From NCBI GenBank assembly GCA_029959195.1, contig CP114121.1, positions 1,178,001-1,242,000 of the forward strand: 64,000 nucleotides of DNA, given 5' to 3'. Each line of letters starts with the position of its first letter. Position 1 is the first letter of the stretch. Made by a program: the position numbers and the translations under genes. The DNA comes from Dictyophora rubrovolvata (lineage: Eukaryota > Basidiomycota > Agaricomycetes > Phallales > Phallaceae). Under the pieces are notes generated by a model. The model did no database searches and had not been told where the DNA came from. It worked only from the letters and a program-made list of their open reading frames with translations. Shown here piece by piece: positions 34,510 to 47,030 of the stretch.

Positions 34510-37500
34510 ATGCCAATTGATGTCGTCGACAATAATGACGGTCCTCCAGTCTCGTACCTATACCGAAACTCGTCCAATCAGACGCCCCCAGTCCGTACAC
34601 GACCGCGACTACTGTTGATGAGAAGCTACAGTCTGCCGCTTTCGTCACAATCACCCTTACCTGCGCAAGGTATATCACCTGAGCAACGATCGACTACTAT
34701 TCATGAGCCGGGGTCACCGGAGTGGCGAAGAGAACGGCTGTTACGCATTGGCTCTGTCAACCGTAGTACTGAACCAGCTTCACCTGGACCATTGAACGAA
34801 TCCACCGCTCCTACAGCAGAACCGAGTGAAACAGCTCTGTTGATACCTACTAGGAGCAGGACATATGGGTCTGTATCTAGCTATCGCAATAATCGAAACC
34901 GCGTATTAAGTCGCGAGAGTGGATTTCGCTATCACGACACTCCCCCAAGTTTATCACGATCGTCTTCCATCGGTTTGCTGAGGCGGGCATCAGTTTTCAA
35001 AAAACCTATAGACTACGATGCTGCTGCTGGAGATAGTCCTGCAAAGGACTCTGTTGAGAAAACTAGTGCCAACGGGATACGGGTTTGGTAACGTGCCAAT
35101 TTGTGCCAGACTTCTTCTCGTCTAAACCGTCTCTCAGGTATTCAAGCTTCACGTCAATCGATTGGTTACACGACTCGGTAAGCGGTCCTTTCTTTCAAGT
35201 CCAAAACAATGTAATGTTTCGAACATATACTATCCAGATCAAGGACTCGAGACGCCGTTCTAAACTTCGCAGGCGCAAGTCGCTTCGAGGTCGAATCCGC
35301 AACGTGATCGATCGGAGTCTAGGATGGATCGTGGTCACAATCGTCGGGATTTTATCAGCAATATTGGCATTTCTTATCGTCCGTAGCGAACAATGGCTCT
35401 TTGACCTTAAAGAAGGCAAATGCAGAGGGTCGCAGTGGTACAAAGCGAAGCGCTTTTGTTGTCCTCAAATGGCATCCTTCAATGTAATCCCAATCACTGA
35501 GCCTCCATGTTACAATTGGGAAACATGGTCGGATATTGCTAAAGCGCATGGCATCCATGCAGAAATCGAACATATATCATATATATTTATCGCAGTAAGC
35601 TTCTCAAGTTCTTACACAAACGTTTTTGGTCAAATTTGTTTTAGCTTTTACTTGCATTAACTTCATGTCTATTAACAATTAATTTCACCGCATCGACGTC
35701 ATTTATAGGGAGAAAAGATTTTGGCGTACTTTCACCTTCATTTTTCAGTCATGAAACACTCAACACACAGCCGAAACCTACACCCGCCTTCCAACCGCGT
35801 AAGATGTATTTTGTCAGTTATTATCATTGTCATTACATACATGATCGTTTCATGTATGTATTTTTCATAGGCCGCCGGAAGTGGTATACCTGAAGTCAAG
35901 AGTATACTGTCTGGTAAGCTATTATTGCCTTCTTTAAACAACTCCGCGTTGAGAAATAGAGTTTAGGTTTTGTCATCCATGGCTACCTTGGTGGACAGAC
36001 ACTTTTTGTCAAAGCCACAGGTTTGGCGTTGTCCGTCGCATCGGGTCTATCTTTAGGTATATAATACTGTTAATCGTTTTCTAGCCTGTTTACCCATTCT
36101 TCACTAGGTAAGGAAGGACCTTTGGTACATATAGCTTCCTGTGTCGGCAACATAGTCAGCCGTTATTTTTGGAAGTATGAGACTAACGAAGGTATTTACG
36201 TGAATAATATGTATTTTAGCAAACGCTGATATGTTTTCTAAAAGGCAAACGACGAGAAATTCTCAGCGCAGCAAGTGCAGCAGGAGTAGCAGTTGCATTT
36301 GGTGCACCAATTGGCGGCGTCCTTTTCAGTTTGGAAGAGGTTTCATATTTCTTCCCAGCGAAGGTCATGTTGAGAAGGCAAGTTATTCTGTTTAAATTCA
36401 AATATATTCCATAATAAAGGCTTCTACAGTCTCTTCTGTGCCATTGTTGGCGCTCTGACTTTGCGAATACTGGATCCATTTGGTACTGGAAAAATTGTTC
36501 TCTTTCAGGTTCGATACGATAGAGTAAGTGATGCATTATCTAGGCCGTGTTGTTACTTAGACGTTTTAGGATTGGCATGCGTTTGAATTGGTTTTTTTTG
36601 CTATCATTGGAACTTTTGGCGTAAGTATATCAAAATATGTCGCACGTAATTTTCTCGCGTTTATGCAAAATTTTATAAGGGTTTATATGGTGCATACTTT
36701 TCCAAGCTGAATTACTGGTGGGCCAAGAATGTTCGTGGCAAAACCTGGCTCGGTTTGTATCCGGTAACGGAGGTCCTTTTGGTAAATTGTCGTCTTTTGC
36801 TATAAATAATCTCGAGTCTGATTTCTTATCTGAGATCACATCCCTGACGACCGTGTTGTCGTTCATTAATCCATATACGCGCATGGCCGGTACTGAACTT
36901 GTCTTTAATCTCTTTGCGGAATGTCACAAAGGAGAGTCGCATGAGGGGTTATGTCCGAAGACCCCCGACAACATACGGCCTCTTATAGCAATTATAGGAA
37001 TTGCTATGATCATCAAAGCAGCTCTTACAGTTATCACGTTCGGAATCAAACTTCCAGCCGGAATCTTCATTCCTACTCTCGGTGTAGGAGCATGTTTTGG
37101 GAGAATTGTGGGGTTCTGCGTACAATATCTGTATTGGACCAGGCCGGAGATGTGGTTGTTCAAATCTTGCCACGGAGATCCTTCCTGTATCATTCCTGGT
37201 ATATATGCCATGGTAAGACTCAATATGCTCGGTTGGTGGACATTAACGCATAAGTTTGGTAGGTTGGCGCAGCCGCTGCATTATCTGGAGTTACCGTAAG
37301 TCTTTCTCTCTTTAAAACAAGTCATTCTCGCTTTGAAGTAAATGAGTAGAGAACGACAGTTTCGCTCGCCGTCATCATGTGTGAATTGACCGACACCTTA
37401 ACATACGTAGTCCCGATTATGCTTGGCGTATTGATCGGCAAAACCGTTGCTGATGCTTTGCAACACAAGGGCATCTACGATTTATATATTGAGTGGGTGC

Positions 37501-38365
37501 ATAGGATGCTGTATCTTCCTGCTCCCGACTTATAATTGTGTCAGGTTATCTCAATTACCTTACCTTGACAATAAGTCAGAATACCGCTGGGATGATCTTC
37601 AAGCGGCTGACATCGTCAGTGATTACCTCCTGCTATATCGGAAGGCGTTGTCTCATGATGTTATAGGCTATTCGTGATGTCGAGGTTATCTATCTCGACG
37701 AGGCGAATACTGTCCGAAGTTTATGCGACAAACTTCAGGCAGCCATGCGCGGCGGATATGGAGATGGCGGATTTCCCCTTCTACAAAGAGATTCTCAAGG
37801 AGCGAAGGTCCTGGGATATGTAGGAATGAGCGAGCTTGAACATGCATTAGGTAACTTCAGCCTCAATCGAGTTTTTTTCACCGGTGCTTCATATACCTAC
37901 CCAGCTATCGTGGCCGAAAGCGAGGATGCAGAATGCTACTTCAATCCCCAAAGAGGCCATTGGAACCATCCCTACCATGATGACGGGTCCTCAATTATGT
38001 CGTCTGGGGAACTCGTCCCTAATGAGTTCAATTTCACCAAATATATAGACCAGGTATTATTCACCAGCCAAGGAAGTGACTGATATTAACGTCACCGCAT
38101 TTCATTGAAAGGCTCCATTGTCTGTTCCATCATGTGCGTCCCTTGAACTGGTGCAGCAATTTTTCGTCAAGCTCGGGGCGCGATATGTCGTGGTGCAGAA
38201 CGCGGCTGGGTACTGTGCGTGTTGATATTATCTGAATTGAAACCCTGGGTATGCTGACATTCAGTAATACTTTTCATTCGTCCAGTCGAGGGCGTGATTG
38301 AAAAGAAGCGTTGGCTTGGGTTTCTCCGCGAATTGGAAGAGAAGACGCAGACGCAGACGCAATAA
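34510..38365 (+). CDS. CLC-type chloride/proton antiporter
   Basis: Nineteen exons: 34510-35087, 35138-35177, 35238-35594, 35645-35812, 35871-35913, 35967-36056, 36108-36191, 36245-36377, 36430-36523, 36570-36620, 36680-36781, 36835-37212, 37263-37295, 37350-37492, 37545-37614, 37667-37850, 37905-38053, 38112-38214, 38286-38365; 959 residues. CLC motifs: GSGIPE (about residue 384), GKEGP with the gating Glu (about 427), and the ion-site block [32 protein letters not shown] matches the region of the internal proton Glu in mammalian CLC-5, pointing to an exchanger; Ser in GSGIP suits chloride. The C-terminus has two CBS-like stretches. Fungal relatives include Gef1, so an endomembrane site is inferred. 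The first 200 residues are a disordered cytosolic tail; an in-frame Met at 34372 would extend it by 46. One intron (36378-36429) is GC-AG. Confidence 0.93.
36378..36429 (+). other. GC-AG intron in CLC gene
   Basis: The intron begins GCAAGT after AG and ends CTACAG. The 52-base length and exact match to the GC-AG donor consensus AG|GCAAGT support it. Removing it gives [16 protein letters not shown], which fits the family. Confidence 0.85.
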
Positions 38366-38693
38366 TTAGCCATCATTTGCCAATATAATACATTATTATT
38401 ATTATACAGGATAGGAGAGTAAACATGAAGGAAACACGAGGTAAACAGTCGTGATGTGGGTGTTACATCATATGTTATGTACTGCCCTGCCACGCGTGAT
38501 AAGCGTGATTGTGATGAGGCAAAGGGACAACTAAAAACTGATAACAGATGGAGCTTGCCGCGACTTCTGGGTTTGCATGAAAATTTGCCTGATCAACCGG
38601 CATTGTTTCGCGAACCTTTAAAACGTAACTAGCGGCGGCAACAATCTCCTCTCTTTCTTTATCCCCCTTCTCCCTTCTCCCTTTTCCCTATCC
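38366..38693. other. Intergenic region, CLC to ABC transporter
   Basis: A 328-base gap between two plus-strand genes. It contains a short ATT run near 38392-38403 and a pyrimidine-rich stretch (38645-38690) directly before the ABC transporter start codon, a common feature upstream of fungal start sites. Confidence 0.6.
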
Positions 38694-41600
38694 ATGGCGG
38701 GCCCGTCGTCTGTGCTAGAGGCTCTTGTCGTCCTCCGTTTGGCGGAGCCGGGTTTATTGGTTTTATTAGCGTTTTCATTATGCTTTTTACGACCCTCTTC
38801 TAACGAAAACAATGATGAAGACCTTCCAATTGTACCGGTTATTATTGCACAGAAAGCTCCTCGGAGGGCTCTCATCCTGTCCTTTTTGTCTTTCCTTGCG
38901 TCTGCATACTTTTTAGATGGAGCCTTGATTGTAGCTCGTGCAGTCCTCAACGGCGTTTGGGAAAGCTCGTTTCCACAGTGGCGTTTTCTGGAAATTTCGG
39001 ATGTTCTTGGATTACTCGCTTTCGCCGGTCTAGCCGCTATTGGCACGTGGAAAGACGTCAATAGTGTTGAAGTCTGGACGCGCAGTCGAGTGAAGGTTTT
39101 CGCCATCTTCGCGTTGGTTGTGGACATCACACAGGTAGCCTTACTGGCCTGCATACTGAACTTCGCGAACGAGAAATCGGGACCGCTGGGTCGTATTAAT
39201 CTGCCGAATACGACACATTTCTTACTTGTGGTCTTGCGCGTTATATTTCTCTTAGTCCTTACGGTCGCGTTGTACTATCCGCGTGTATCATACCTCCCCG
39301 CTAGCCGCAACGTTGAAGAAGCTGACTCGTCCGCCAGTCTCCTTCAACCAGGCTCTTCCGCCCAATACGGTACATTCACTCCGCAGACTATCACGCGCTC
39401 CCATACCCCAGCACCCATTGATGGGACTCCATCTTCAGCAAACCCACAGGTGAATCCACCTAGACCCAGTGCACCTGGCCCCCTCAAGCCTAGTAAGGAA
39501 ACCAACGAGGACCCGTCTTGGAAAGAGTTGGCACAGCGCCTTAGAAAGCTGGCGCCCTATCTATGGCCCCAAAAGGACAAAGGACTTCAGTTCCTCGCCG
39601 TGAGTAATCTGCGTACAGTCGATTGGAGTAGCATGACAGTAATTTCTCTTAGGGAATCTGCATCCTGTTACTTGGCATTGGTAGAATTGTTAATGTTCTA
39701 CTACCTATTACTCTCGGAAAAATTGTCAGCGCTTTGGAAGACCATTCCGATCCGACATCGCCTAACCCTTTGTCGAGCTCAATATGGCCTCCTTTACTTC
39801 TCTATGTAGGCTTACGGTTCTTACAAAGTCCTGGCGGTATTTCGGCTCTACGGGATGTAAGTGGACTTTACTCGGTATGTAACAATACCTAAAATGAATT
39901 TCTAGACTTTATGGGCACCCGTCATGCAATATTCTGATAGAGGTACGTTGAATGGATTGGCGTCTCAATTGAATTCAAATCGCTTTCAGAAATGTCCCAA
40001 CTTTCATTTGATCACCTTCTAAACCTTTCTCTTGCTTTTCATACGAGACGTAAAACCGGAGAAGTCCTTCGCATACTCGATCGCGGCGCCGCCATCAATC
40101 ATATCCTGGAGGTCTGTCTTCTTATTTATGAATCTTGTGAATTATTGCTTATTGATCCTTTGTAGTTGTTGCTGTTTAACATTGGTCCGATATTTTTGGA
40201 TATCATTGTAGCCTTGGGATTCTTCTTTTATGTCTTTGGATGGCCATTGGCTATCGTCATTTCGGTCGTAATGGTAGCATATGGTATGATTGATTACTCA
40301 CCCGTAACGAGTATATGTACTGATATTGAACTTTAGTATATGCTAGCGTAAGTAATTAGTTTTTTTATTTATTTGTATAGATGGCAATATTTTTTATGAC
40401 AGGTTATATTGACCAGATGGAGAACGAAGTTACGACGCCGTATGAATGACCGCGACGTGGTACGTGAAAATGACATTGCTTTGCATTTGTTAATACTTGA
40501 TTTCTGCGCAGGTAACTCGAGGCATTCACACAGATTGTCTTCTCAATTACGAAACCGTCAAGTACTTCAACGGCGAACAACATGAAGGCCGTCGTTATCA
40601 AGACGCCATCCGCCAATACCAGGCTCTCGAATACCGCGTCATGGGTTTGTCTTGAAGTTTTGTTTTCAGATTATGCTTGGCAGATTGATTTGTGACATTA
40701 GCTTCGTTGAATTTGTTGAACTTGGTTCAAAATTTGATCTTCGTATGTCTTTTTGGGCCGTCTTTTATGCGATACTGACTCGTTTTGTCATAGTCTCTTG
40801 GCGTTCTTGTTGGTAGTTTACTTGTGGCTTCTCAAGTTTTGAACGGCCAACTGGATTCCAATGGTCGCCCCATGACCTCCAGTAGCTTCGTTGTGTTCAT
40901 AACCTATCTCGCTCAAGTGAGTTATGTAAAGCGGCTTGTAAACTTTCATTGATTCATTGGTAACTTTCCATAGCTCTATGGTCCTTTAAACAGTCTTGGA
41001 TACATCTATCGTTCCATCAACCAAAACCTCATAGACACCGAACGGCTTATGAAGTTGCTCGACGAGCCACCGGAAGTCAAAGACAAACCAGACGCTGTAG
41101 ACTTCAATATTGTGGATGGTGAAATTGAGTTCGGTAGGTTTTATGCAGAAATAGGTCACTTCATTTTATTAACCCCTTAATTAGATAATGTTAACTTCTC
41201 ATATGACGGTCGTGTTAAAGCTTTGAACGGTGTTTCATTCAAAGTTCCGAAAGGATCTTCTGTAGCACTCGTTGGAGAAAGTGGGAGCGGGAAGAGTACA
41301 ATCCTGAGGCTTTTATACCGTTTTTACGATCTTAAGGAGGGTGAAGGTCGAATTCTCATTGAGGGCCGGGATATTCGTGAAGTGACTCAACAATCATTAC
41401 GAAGGGCAATCGGTGTGGTTCCGCAAGACAGTGTTTTGTTCAACGCAAGCATTGCATATAACATCGGGTATAAATGCATCCGTACTTTTTTGATATGGCA
41501 TGTCATTCATAATTAATTCGACAGATACGGAAAGTTCGGGGCTTCTCCAGATGAAATCCAAGCAGCTGCTCAGGCTGCTCAGATGCATGAACGTGTAATG

Positions 41601-43185
41601 TCCTTCCCTGATGGCTACGAAACTATCGTAGGCGAGCGTGGTGTGCGTCTTAGCGGTGGAGAGAAACAGCGTGTTGCCATTGCTCGAACTCTTTTGAAGA
41701 ATCCGCCAATTCTGCTATTGGACGAAGCCACCAGCGCCTTAGATACCTCAACCGAAAAGGATATCCAGAAAGCGCTACAGAACCTTGTGCGTACACTGAC
41801 AGGCTACAAAGTGTGAAATAACTACTGATGCTTTCGCCAATTGTAGGTCAAGGGACGATCTTCCCTGTCAATTGCTCACAGGTTATCTGTAAGTGCATGT
41901 TCGCTGAATTTATTTTGCCCCTATTAATGCTCGCTATCTGTTATAGACAATTGCTAACGCAGATATGTGAGTAGTTTGGACCCGAATTGTCGCCTCCAGC
42001 GTCGTCGATACTTACTTTTTTACTAGTATTCTCGTTCTCAAAGATGGTCAAATTGTCGAATCCGGTCATTTCCGAGATCTTCTCTCACAAGGCGGTATCT
42101 TCGCTACAATGTGGGAGAATCAAGCATCTGCTGAAGAAGCTGCTGAGATCGTGAACGCGTCCAATGTTACTCGGCAAACCGTTTCGGGTTATGTGGTTAA
42201 TGAACCGGAAGGCCGGCTTCTGCAGGCTGCAGTCGAGGAAGAACGACCTTCTGAACCTCAGGTTATTGTTGCTGCCGGTGCACCTCCTAATCTTACTGGA
42301 CCAGAGGATCCGTTTGCGGACAATTTCCAGATTGCTGCTGACAGAGCCTCTACGGTTGTTGAACAGCCCTCAGATTCGCCTTTACCTATCTCCGTACAGT
42401 TTCCCGAAGCCCTTGACGCAGATGTTCAAGCCGTGGAACCATCAACCCACGAGGCTGGAAGTATCGTTGAAACAACCGAGCTTCCAAACCAATTCACTAG
42501 CGAAGAATCGCGCAACGGGTTGATTACTCTCAACTCTGAAGCAGGTGAAGGTGTGAAAGACGTGTCCGAAGATATCTCATCTGCTGTGGCGTTTCCGTCG
42601 TCGTCGCAAGATAACGAACCTGATCCCACTGAAGTCGATGATGGTCCTTCTGTTCCAATTCTATCTCCAAAGCCGCAGGTTCAGACTGGACCTGGACCTG
42701 TAGCATTCCCGACTGGAGATGCCGAACTGACACAGTCTGCACCTGCCACACCTGTTCCTGTCGCATTCCCAAGTTCAACACCGGCAGTCCCCCACCATCA
42801 GAGCGTGACCTTCAGTTCTGGAATTGCTACTCCACCTCGATCCGGTACACCCGATCATGAAAGCAAAGTTCCCAAAAGAATCAGGAAGACTTCGCAGAAT
42901 ATTCAGAAATTCGCGAGAAGTTTGTCGTTTGCTGGGAAAAGGCAGAGTACTTCGTCAAGTATTACTAAGGTCGAGGGCACGGCTAGTGCTCCTGTTACTG
43001 CGGGACCTGGCACTCCCAGATCGTCTAGAGAAGACTCCGTCACTCGGGTTGGTGCTTCTGCCGGTGGTGAGGGCAGTATCGGTGGCGATAGCGGAAGCAG
43101 TCTTGGACCCGATCGCGATGACAAGGACAAAGATAAAGAGCCAAGAAAGAGTAGATTATTGAAAGGCAGAAAGAGCACAAAATGA
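38694..43185 (+). CDS. HMT1/ABCB6-like ABC half-transporter with long tail
   Basis: Sixteen exons: 38694-39599, 39653-39856, 39906-39942, 39990-40111, 40166-40283, 40337-40347, 40403-40459, 40512-40644, 40702-40742, 40794-40916, 40974-41133, 41185-41467, 41525-41786, 41847-41888, 41947-41966, 42027-43185; 1225 residues. About 200 N-terminal residues form several helices before the core, as in fission yeast Hmt1 and human ABCB6. Core: TMD with [14 protein letters not shown] and [14 protein letters not shown], then the ATPase with Walker [10 protein letters not shown] (about 667), signature [12 protein letters not shown] (about 774), Walker [13 protein letters not shown] (about 794) and SIAHRLST. 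Hmt1 loads heavy-metal conjugates into the vacuole; ABCB6 is linked to heme and porphyrins. A similar role is inferred. About 345 C-terminal residues are disordered, with repeated VAFPS-like words. Exon 6 is 11 bases. Confidence 0.93.
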
Positions 43186-43745
43186 AGTGAAAGTCTATAT
43201 GTAACACATCGCGACGATTGAGGTGTAGGTTTCTTTCCTTGCTGTCTACCGTATCCGCTTATTTGTTTCGGAAAATTTTGGTTTCTGTTTGTTGGCACAT
43301 GCTTTTTTGCATGATTATGTTTCTCCGTGTTTTTTCTCCTTAACCTTTCTTTTATTCCCCATCGCATTCTGTTTGTCGCAACGCAATACCTATTCCCATT
43401 TCCTCAATTTATTCCAATTTATGCATCCCTTTTAACGACCCAGTAATGACTGCCTTTAAAAAAGAGGAACTTTTTGTTTCTTATAACGTTACTACATCCA
43501 TCGACGTACGAGTTTTTTGTAATGAAAATTTGTCATATCCTCTTGATACCCTGCAGCACACATACAATGACACTTGTTCTGTCTCTTTACCCTTGACAGT
43601 CCTGAAATTCTGATGTTTTTCCGTCTTTATCCTTTCGTATTATAAACACCGTGACGCATGGTGCATACTATTTTTGGGTAATCTCACAGCAGAACAAGCT
43701 TGAGAAAATAACTGGTGTATTTACATTTACAGTGTTTCTTTTCAC
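43186..43745. other. Intergenic region between convergent genes
   Basis: 560 bases between the stop codons of the ABC transporter (plus) and the hypothetical membrane gene (minus). It is pyrimidine-rich on the plus strand and should hold both 3' untranslated regions. No gene seen. Confidence 0.6.
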
Positions 43746-44820
43746 TCATCTTAATAGACCTTCAAAGACGTTTTCCAAAATCGACACAGCCATCCTTGCG
43801 TATGGGTTTACTCCTATTGCATCCAAAACGCCAAGCATCTCCGAGGCTTGCTCTAAATTTTGTACCACAGGCCCTTCGCATAAGGCTGTATTGGAAGGAT
43901 TGAAATATCACGTAGTTAGTAGGTTACGTAGGAAATATGACAGCCTAGGGGCTAGGGACTTACGATGCATAATACCAGAAATTATCACCTCCCAAATGAA
44001 GCTCACTCCAAATGCCAGAGTCACCACAACACACGTAATCCATACAGCTGGAGGCTGAGAATATCCAGCAAAACATAGAGTACACCGGGCCGAATGGTAC
44101 TGAGTGTCGACCATTTCAGAGCATCTTACTTAGTACCTAGTATCAACTTGAAGTAACTAATCTGTCTGCCGTCCGTAGGGAATAGAAGGGATAAGTGCTT
44201 CCGAAATTCTGGATCACAAGTTATAAACAACATGCAACGAAGGCCCCAGAATTTCTTGCTTTCTTGCATTTCTTTGAGCAGACTTTCCACTGATGACTTT
44301 TGAATCTGTTGCTTTTCTGTAGATGCATTATCAAGGATCTCTTGGATACGGTCACGCCTTTCGTTGTCCATAAACAAGTGGCCTGGTGCTTGAGCCTCGG
44401 AAATCGATTTCTTCAGTTCGACGGCATGAATTACTCCCTGGCTGGCATCCAGAATATCGAATACCAATCCAAGAAACCCAATGGCATTAGTGGCCACCTG
44501 GATTCTCATATCGTTTTTATCCACTGTGAGAGCAATAATTTGAGATTGGACGCCAGCGATGAAAGTTGCCTGTACGCCACAAGTTGGTGTCACTCGTCAC
44601 TTTAGGCTAAAGGTATATACAACAGCATTCGTACCACTAGCACAGCCGCATTTACTGATTCCACGAGATATGTAGAAACAGTAATTTTCTTCTGAGTGAA
44701 GGTTGCGCGATATTCATTGTCCTTTCGCAGAAAGTTTAGGGCCGTCACAAATGGAGACTCAGCCGTGTGCAGACCTTCAGGTGGACCGTCCACTACAATA
44801 GATGTTGCCGGCCCGTTCAT
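43746..44820 (-). pseudogene. Fungal membrane-associated hypothetical gene, probable frameshift
   Basis: Four exons can be placed: 44635-44820, 44148-44569, 43964-44099 and 43746-43885 (minus). They encode a short N-terminus, a segment VATFIAGVQSQIIALTVDK, an amphipathic region, a Lys/Glu-rich helix, a hydrophobic segment (VLYVLLDILSLQ, then AVWITCVVVTLAFGVSFIW) and a tail ending in FEGLLR. I recall similar multi-paralogue families in Agaricales with no known function. The third exon does not stay in one frame: its first half fits the frame left by exon 2, its second half the frame needed for the last exon, so a single-base difference lies near 44050. This suggests recent decay or a sequence error. 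Lengths therefore do not sum to whole codons. Confidence is for the presence of the gene, not for its activity. Confidence 0.5.
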
Positions 44821-47030
44821 CGCAGGAGTTCAATTTTCAAGGAAATGTTAACGGGTACCCCGAGAGAATATGGGACTCTATGAGCTGATTAGTACTCGGT
44901 GTTTCAAGTTATTCGTGCAGCAAAGCTGAAAGAGAGAAAACATACGGGGTAGAGTTGCGTTGAACCATTCGTGATATGGCGCGAAGACGTTCCATTTGAG
45001 CTGATTTCAAATCCCATTGGAAGCTGATTGCACAGGATGAGAGGCTTCTGCTATTGTGCCGAGGTAATATCCTATGGAGAAAACCGAGCGCTCAGAGAAA
45101 CCTTCTACCTTGACTGCCACCTTCGTATAATACATTCTGCCAAACAATGTAAGTATCTGTCAAACATGTCATTTTCATTCGTGTCACATACGCGTCTCCG
45201 ACTCTGGATACCCTTTGTCCGAGTCAATAGTACCCAAGTCTAAATGCTTATTGCCACTTGTATAGGAGAGACCTCAAATTTCAATCATAGTCGCTGGGCT
45301 CGAGCTGGTGTCATCGGCCGTAGTTTAGCTCACTACTTATAGTAAAGGAATGTTAATTCACTCACCATGTGCCACCCTGAGGCTTCGCGCGATGTCAAAC
45401 ACCTCCAGTGTATAGCATAGTCTTGAAGTAGATTGTGTGTCTTTTGATAGACATTCCGTAAATAATTGACCGAACTTTGCACGTACGAGCTAGCTTTGAC
45501 ATTTACCCAAAACTTAAAAACGCTGGCTATTGTGTTACCCACACAATCAATCCATCCGCTCAAATCTACGACTTTTCATTGGCGGTTACCTACATAGGAC
45601 AGATTAAAGCGGGAAAACTGTTTAAAGTTAGAATCTCATGTAACCTAAAGTTAAATACGCATCTACGTACCTTAGAGTTGAATAGTCCCAGGCCAAGAGC
45701 GTGAGCGCCGCTCGATGAAGCCATGGCACCACAAGATAGAATTGGTCTGATTTTCAATTAGTGAGATTTGGAGGTACTTATCGGATGGACCTATATCTGA
45801 ACTCGTGCTCACACGGAAGATCCACAAGTGGCAATTTTTTCAGGGGGGCTGTCATGTAAAAGGCCATCATTTCAATTTCTTAATACTATGCGCGGCATAT
45901 CCCCTGTAATACTTGATTGAATGAAATATCCGTGTTGTTTTAAGGCTTTTTGGTCGATACTAGTCAGGCACCAAAGCCGGGGTATTCAAGTTCCTTGCTC
46001 AATGTTAGACTTGAAATATGCGATTATTATCGGTATACATACTAACATATCTATACTATTCCTCTATTAGACTGGGCCGTTCGCGAATCAGACCTTGATC
46101 AGCCCCAGGGGCAGTGGCTGGCAGAGGTGTCTTCGAATACATATATAGTTAGGAACCTGTTCCCAGATTCTGAGATTCTAAATGTCAATGTCAATGTCAA
46201 TTATCCTTGTTATGGGCACGATAATCGATATTCTCACGTCCGCAACAGATGGCAAGGGACCGGACGATCTCCAACCCGGGGAATCTCGCGCTCCTTCGCG
46301 TGACGTGAACGGAACAGTCTGGTTGGAAGCCTAGAACTCTGGAAGGGAATACACGCATAGGAACGCTGGAAATACGATTCTCTAGTGGCACATGGAACCT
46401 TTTTTTTTTTTTTTCGTTACTCGGAGAAGCTTGTGTTCAGAACCCCAAATTTTGGCTGTGACTGTGACATGCTAATAAATAGTACACCATAGCGAATATA
46501 CACTGCCAGCCAGCCTAAAGCTTCCTGGTGTCTGTAAGGATGTCTGCTAATGAATTGAGTTTTTAAAGACTACCGCCATATTAGCATGATATGGTCGGCA
46601 GGGGAAGGGGGATTAAGGGTATATGGTGCGATGCGAGAGGCTCTTCCCCAAATCAAACCTTATTCAAACTGCCCACTGAGCGGAGTCTACTTCGGAATTT
46701 GAAATTTGCGTCTTCCGGGTGAGATTGTTTGAGCGAAGGCTACTTAAAAGAGGGGTGCTCAGTTTGCAATCGACTCCTGTCTCTTTCTCTCCTCCTTCGT
46801 CCGCCAATTTCGTTTCTCGTCTTCCCCTCAAGACAGCTGCACTCAAGTTTACTTAAGCCCAGTTGTTGAAATCAGTGGTTGACGCTCGGTCTCGTTGACG
46901 GTTTTCTCGGTTGTTTGTTGTGTTTATTTAAAAACAAAACAAAACAAAACATTATATCGGTTTCTGGGTCTCGTTCTCGGTTTCTGCATTCTGTTCTAGT
47001 ACTCCCCCATCTTCGAAATTAAATACAACA
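44821..47030. other. Intergenic region with possible orphan exons
   Basis: No complete gene is supported. On the minus strand two exon-like pieces occur: 45670-45722, starting with Met and ending at a GTACGT donor, and about 45364-45555, a 60-residue frame with amphipathic helices that ends at a GTGAGT donor. They could not be joined to anything downstream in a consistent frame. Simple tracts: GTCAAT units near 46180-46201, a T run near 46400 and AAAAC units at 46930-46951. The last 300 bases should hold the promoter of the RRM gene. Confidence 0.5.
46930..46951 (+). repeat. AAAAC microsatellite in RRM gene 5' region
   Basis: Four copies of an AAAAC unit about 80 bases before the RRM start codon, followed by repeated GGTTTCTG/GTCTCGTTCTC words up to 46995. 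It is probably within the promoter or 5' untranslated region of the RRM gene. Confidence 0.8.

Noticed and set aside
37851-37904. In-frame 18-codon stretch in the CLC gene
   Set aside because: It reads through without a stop, but has GTAACT at one end, CCAG at the other, a normal 54-base intron length, and breaks the CBS-like region, so I treated it as an intron.
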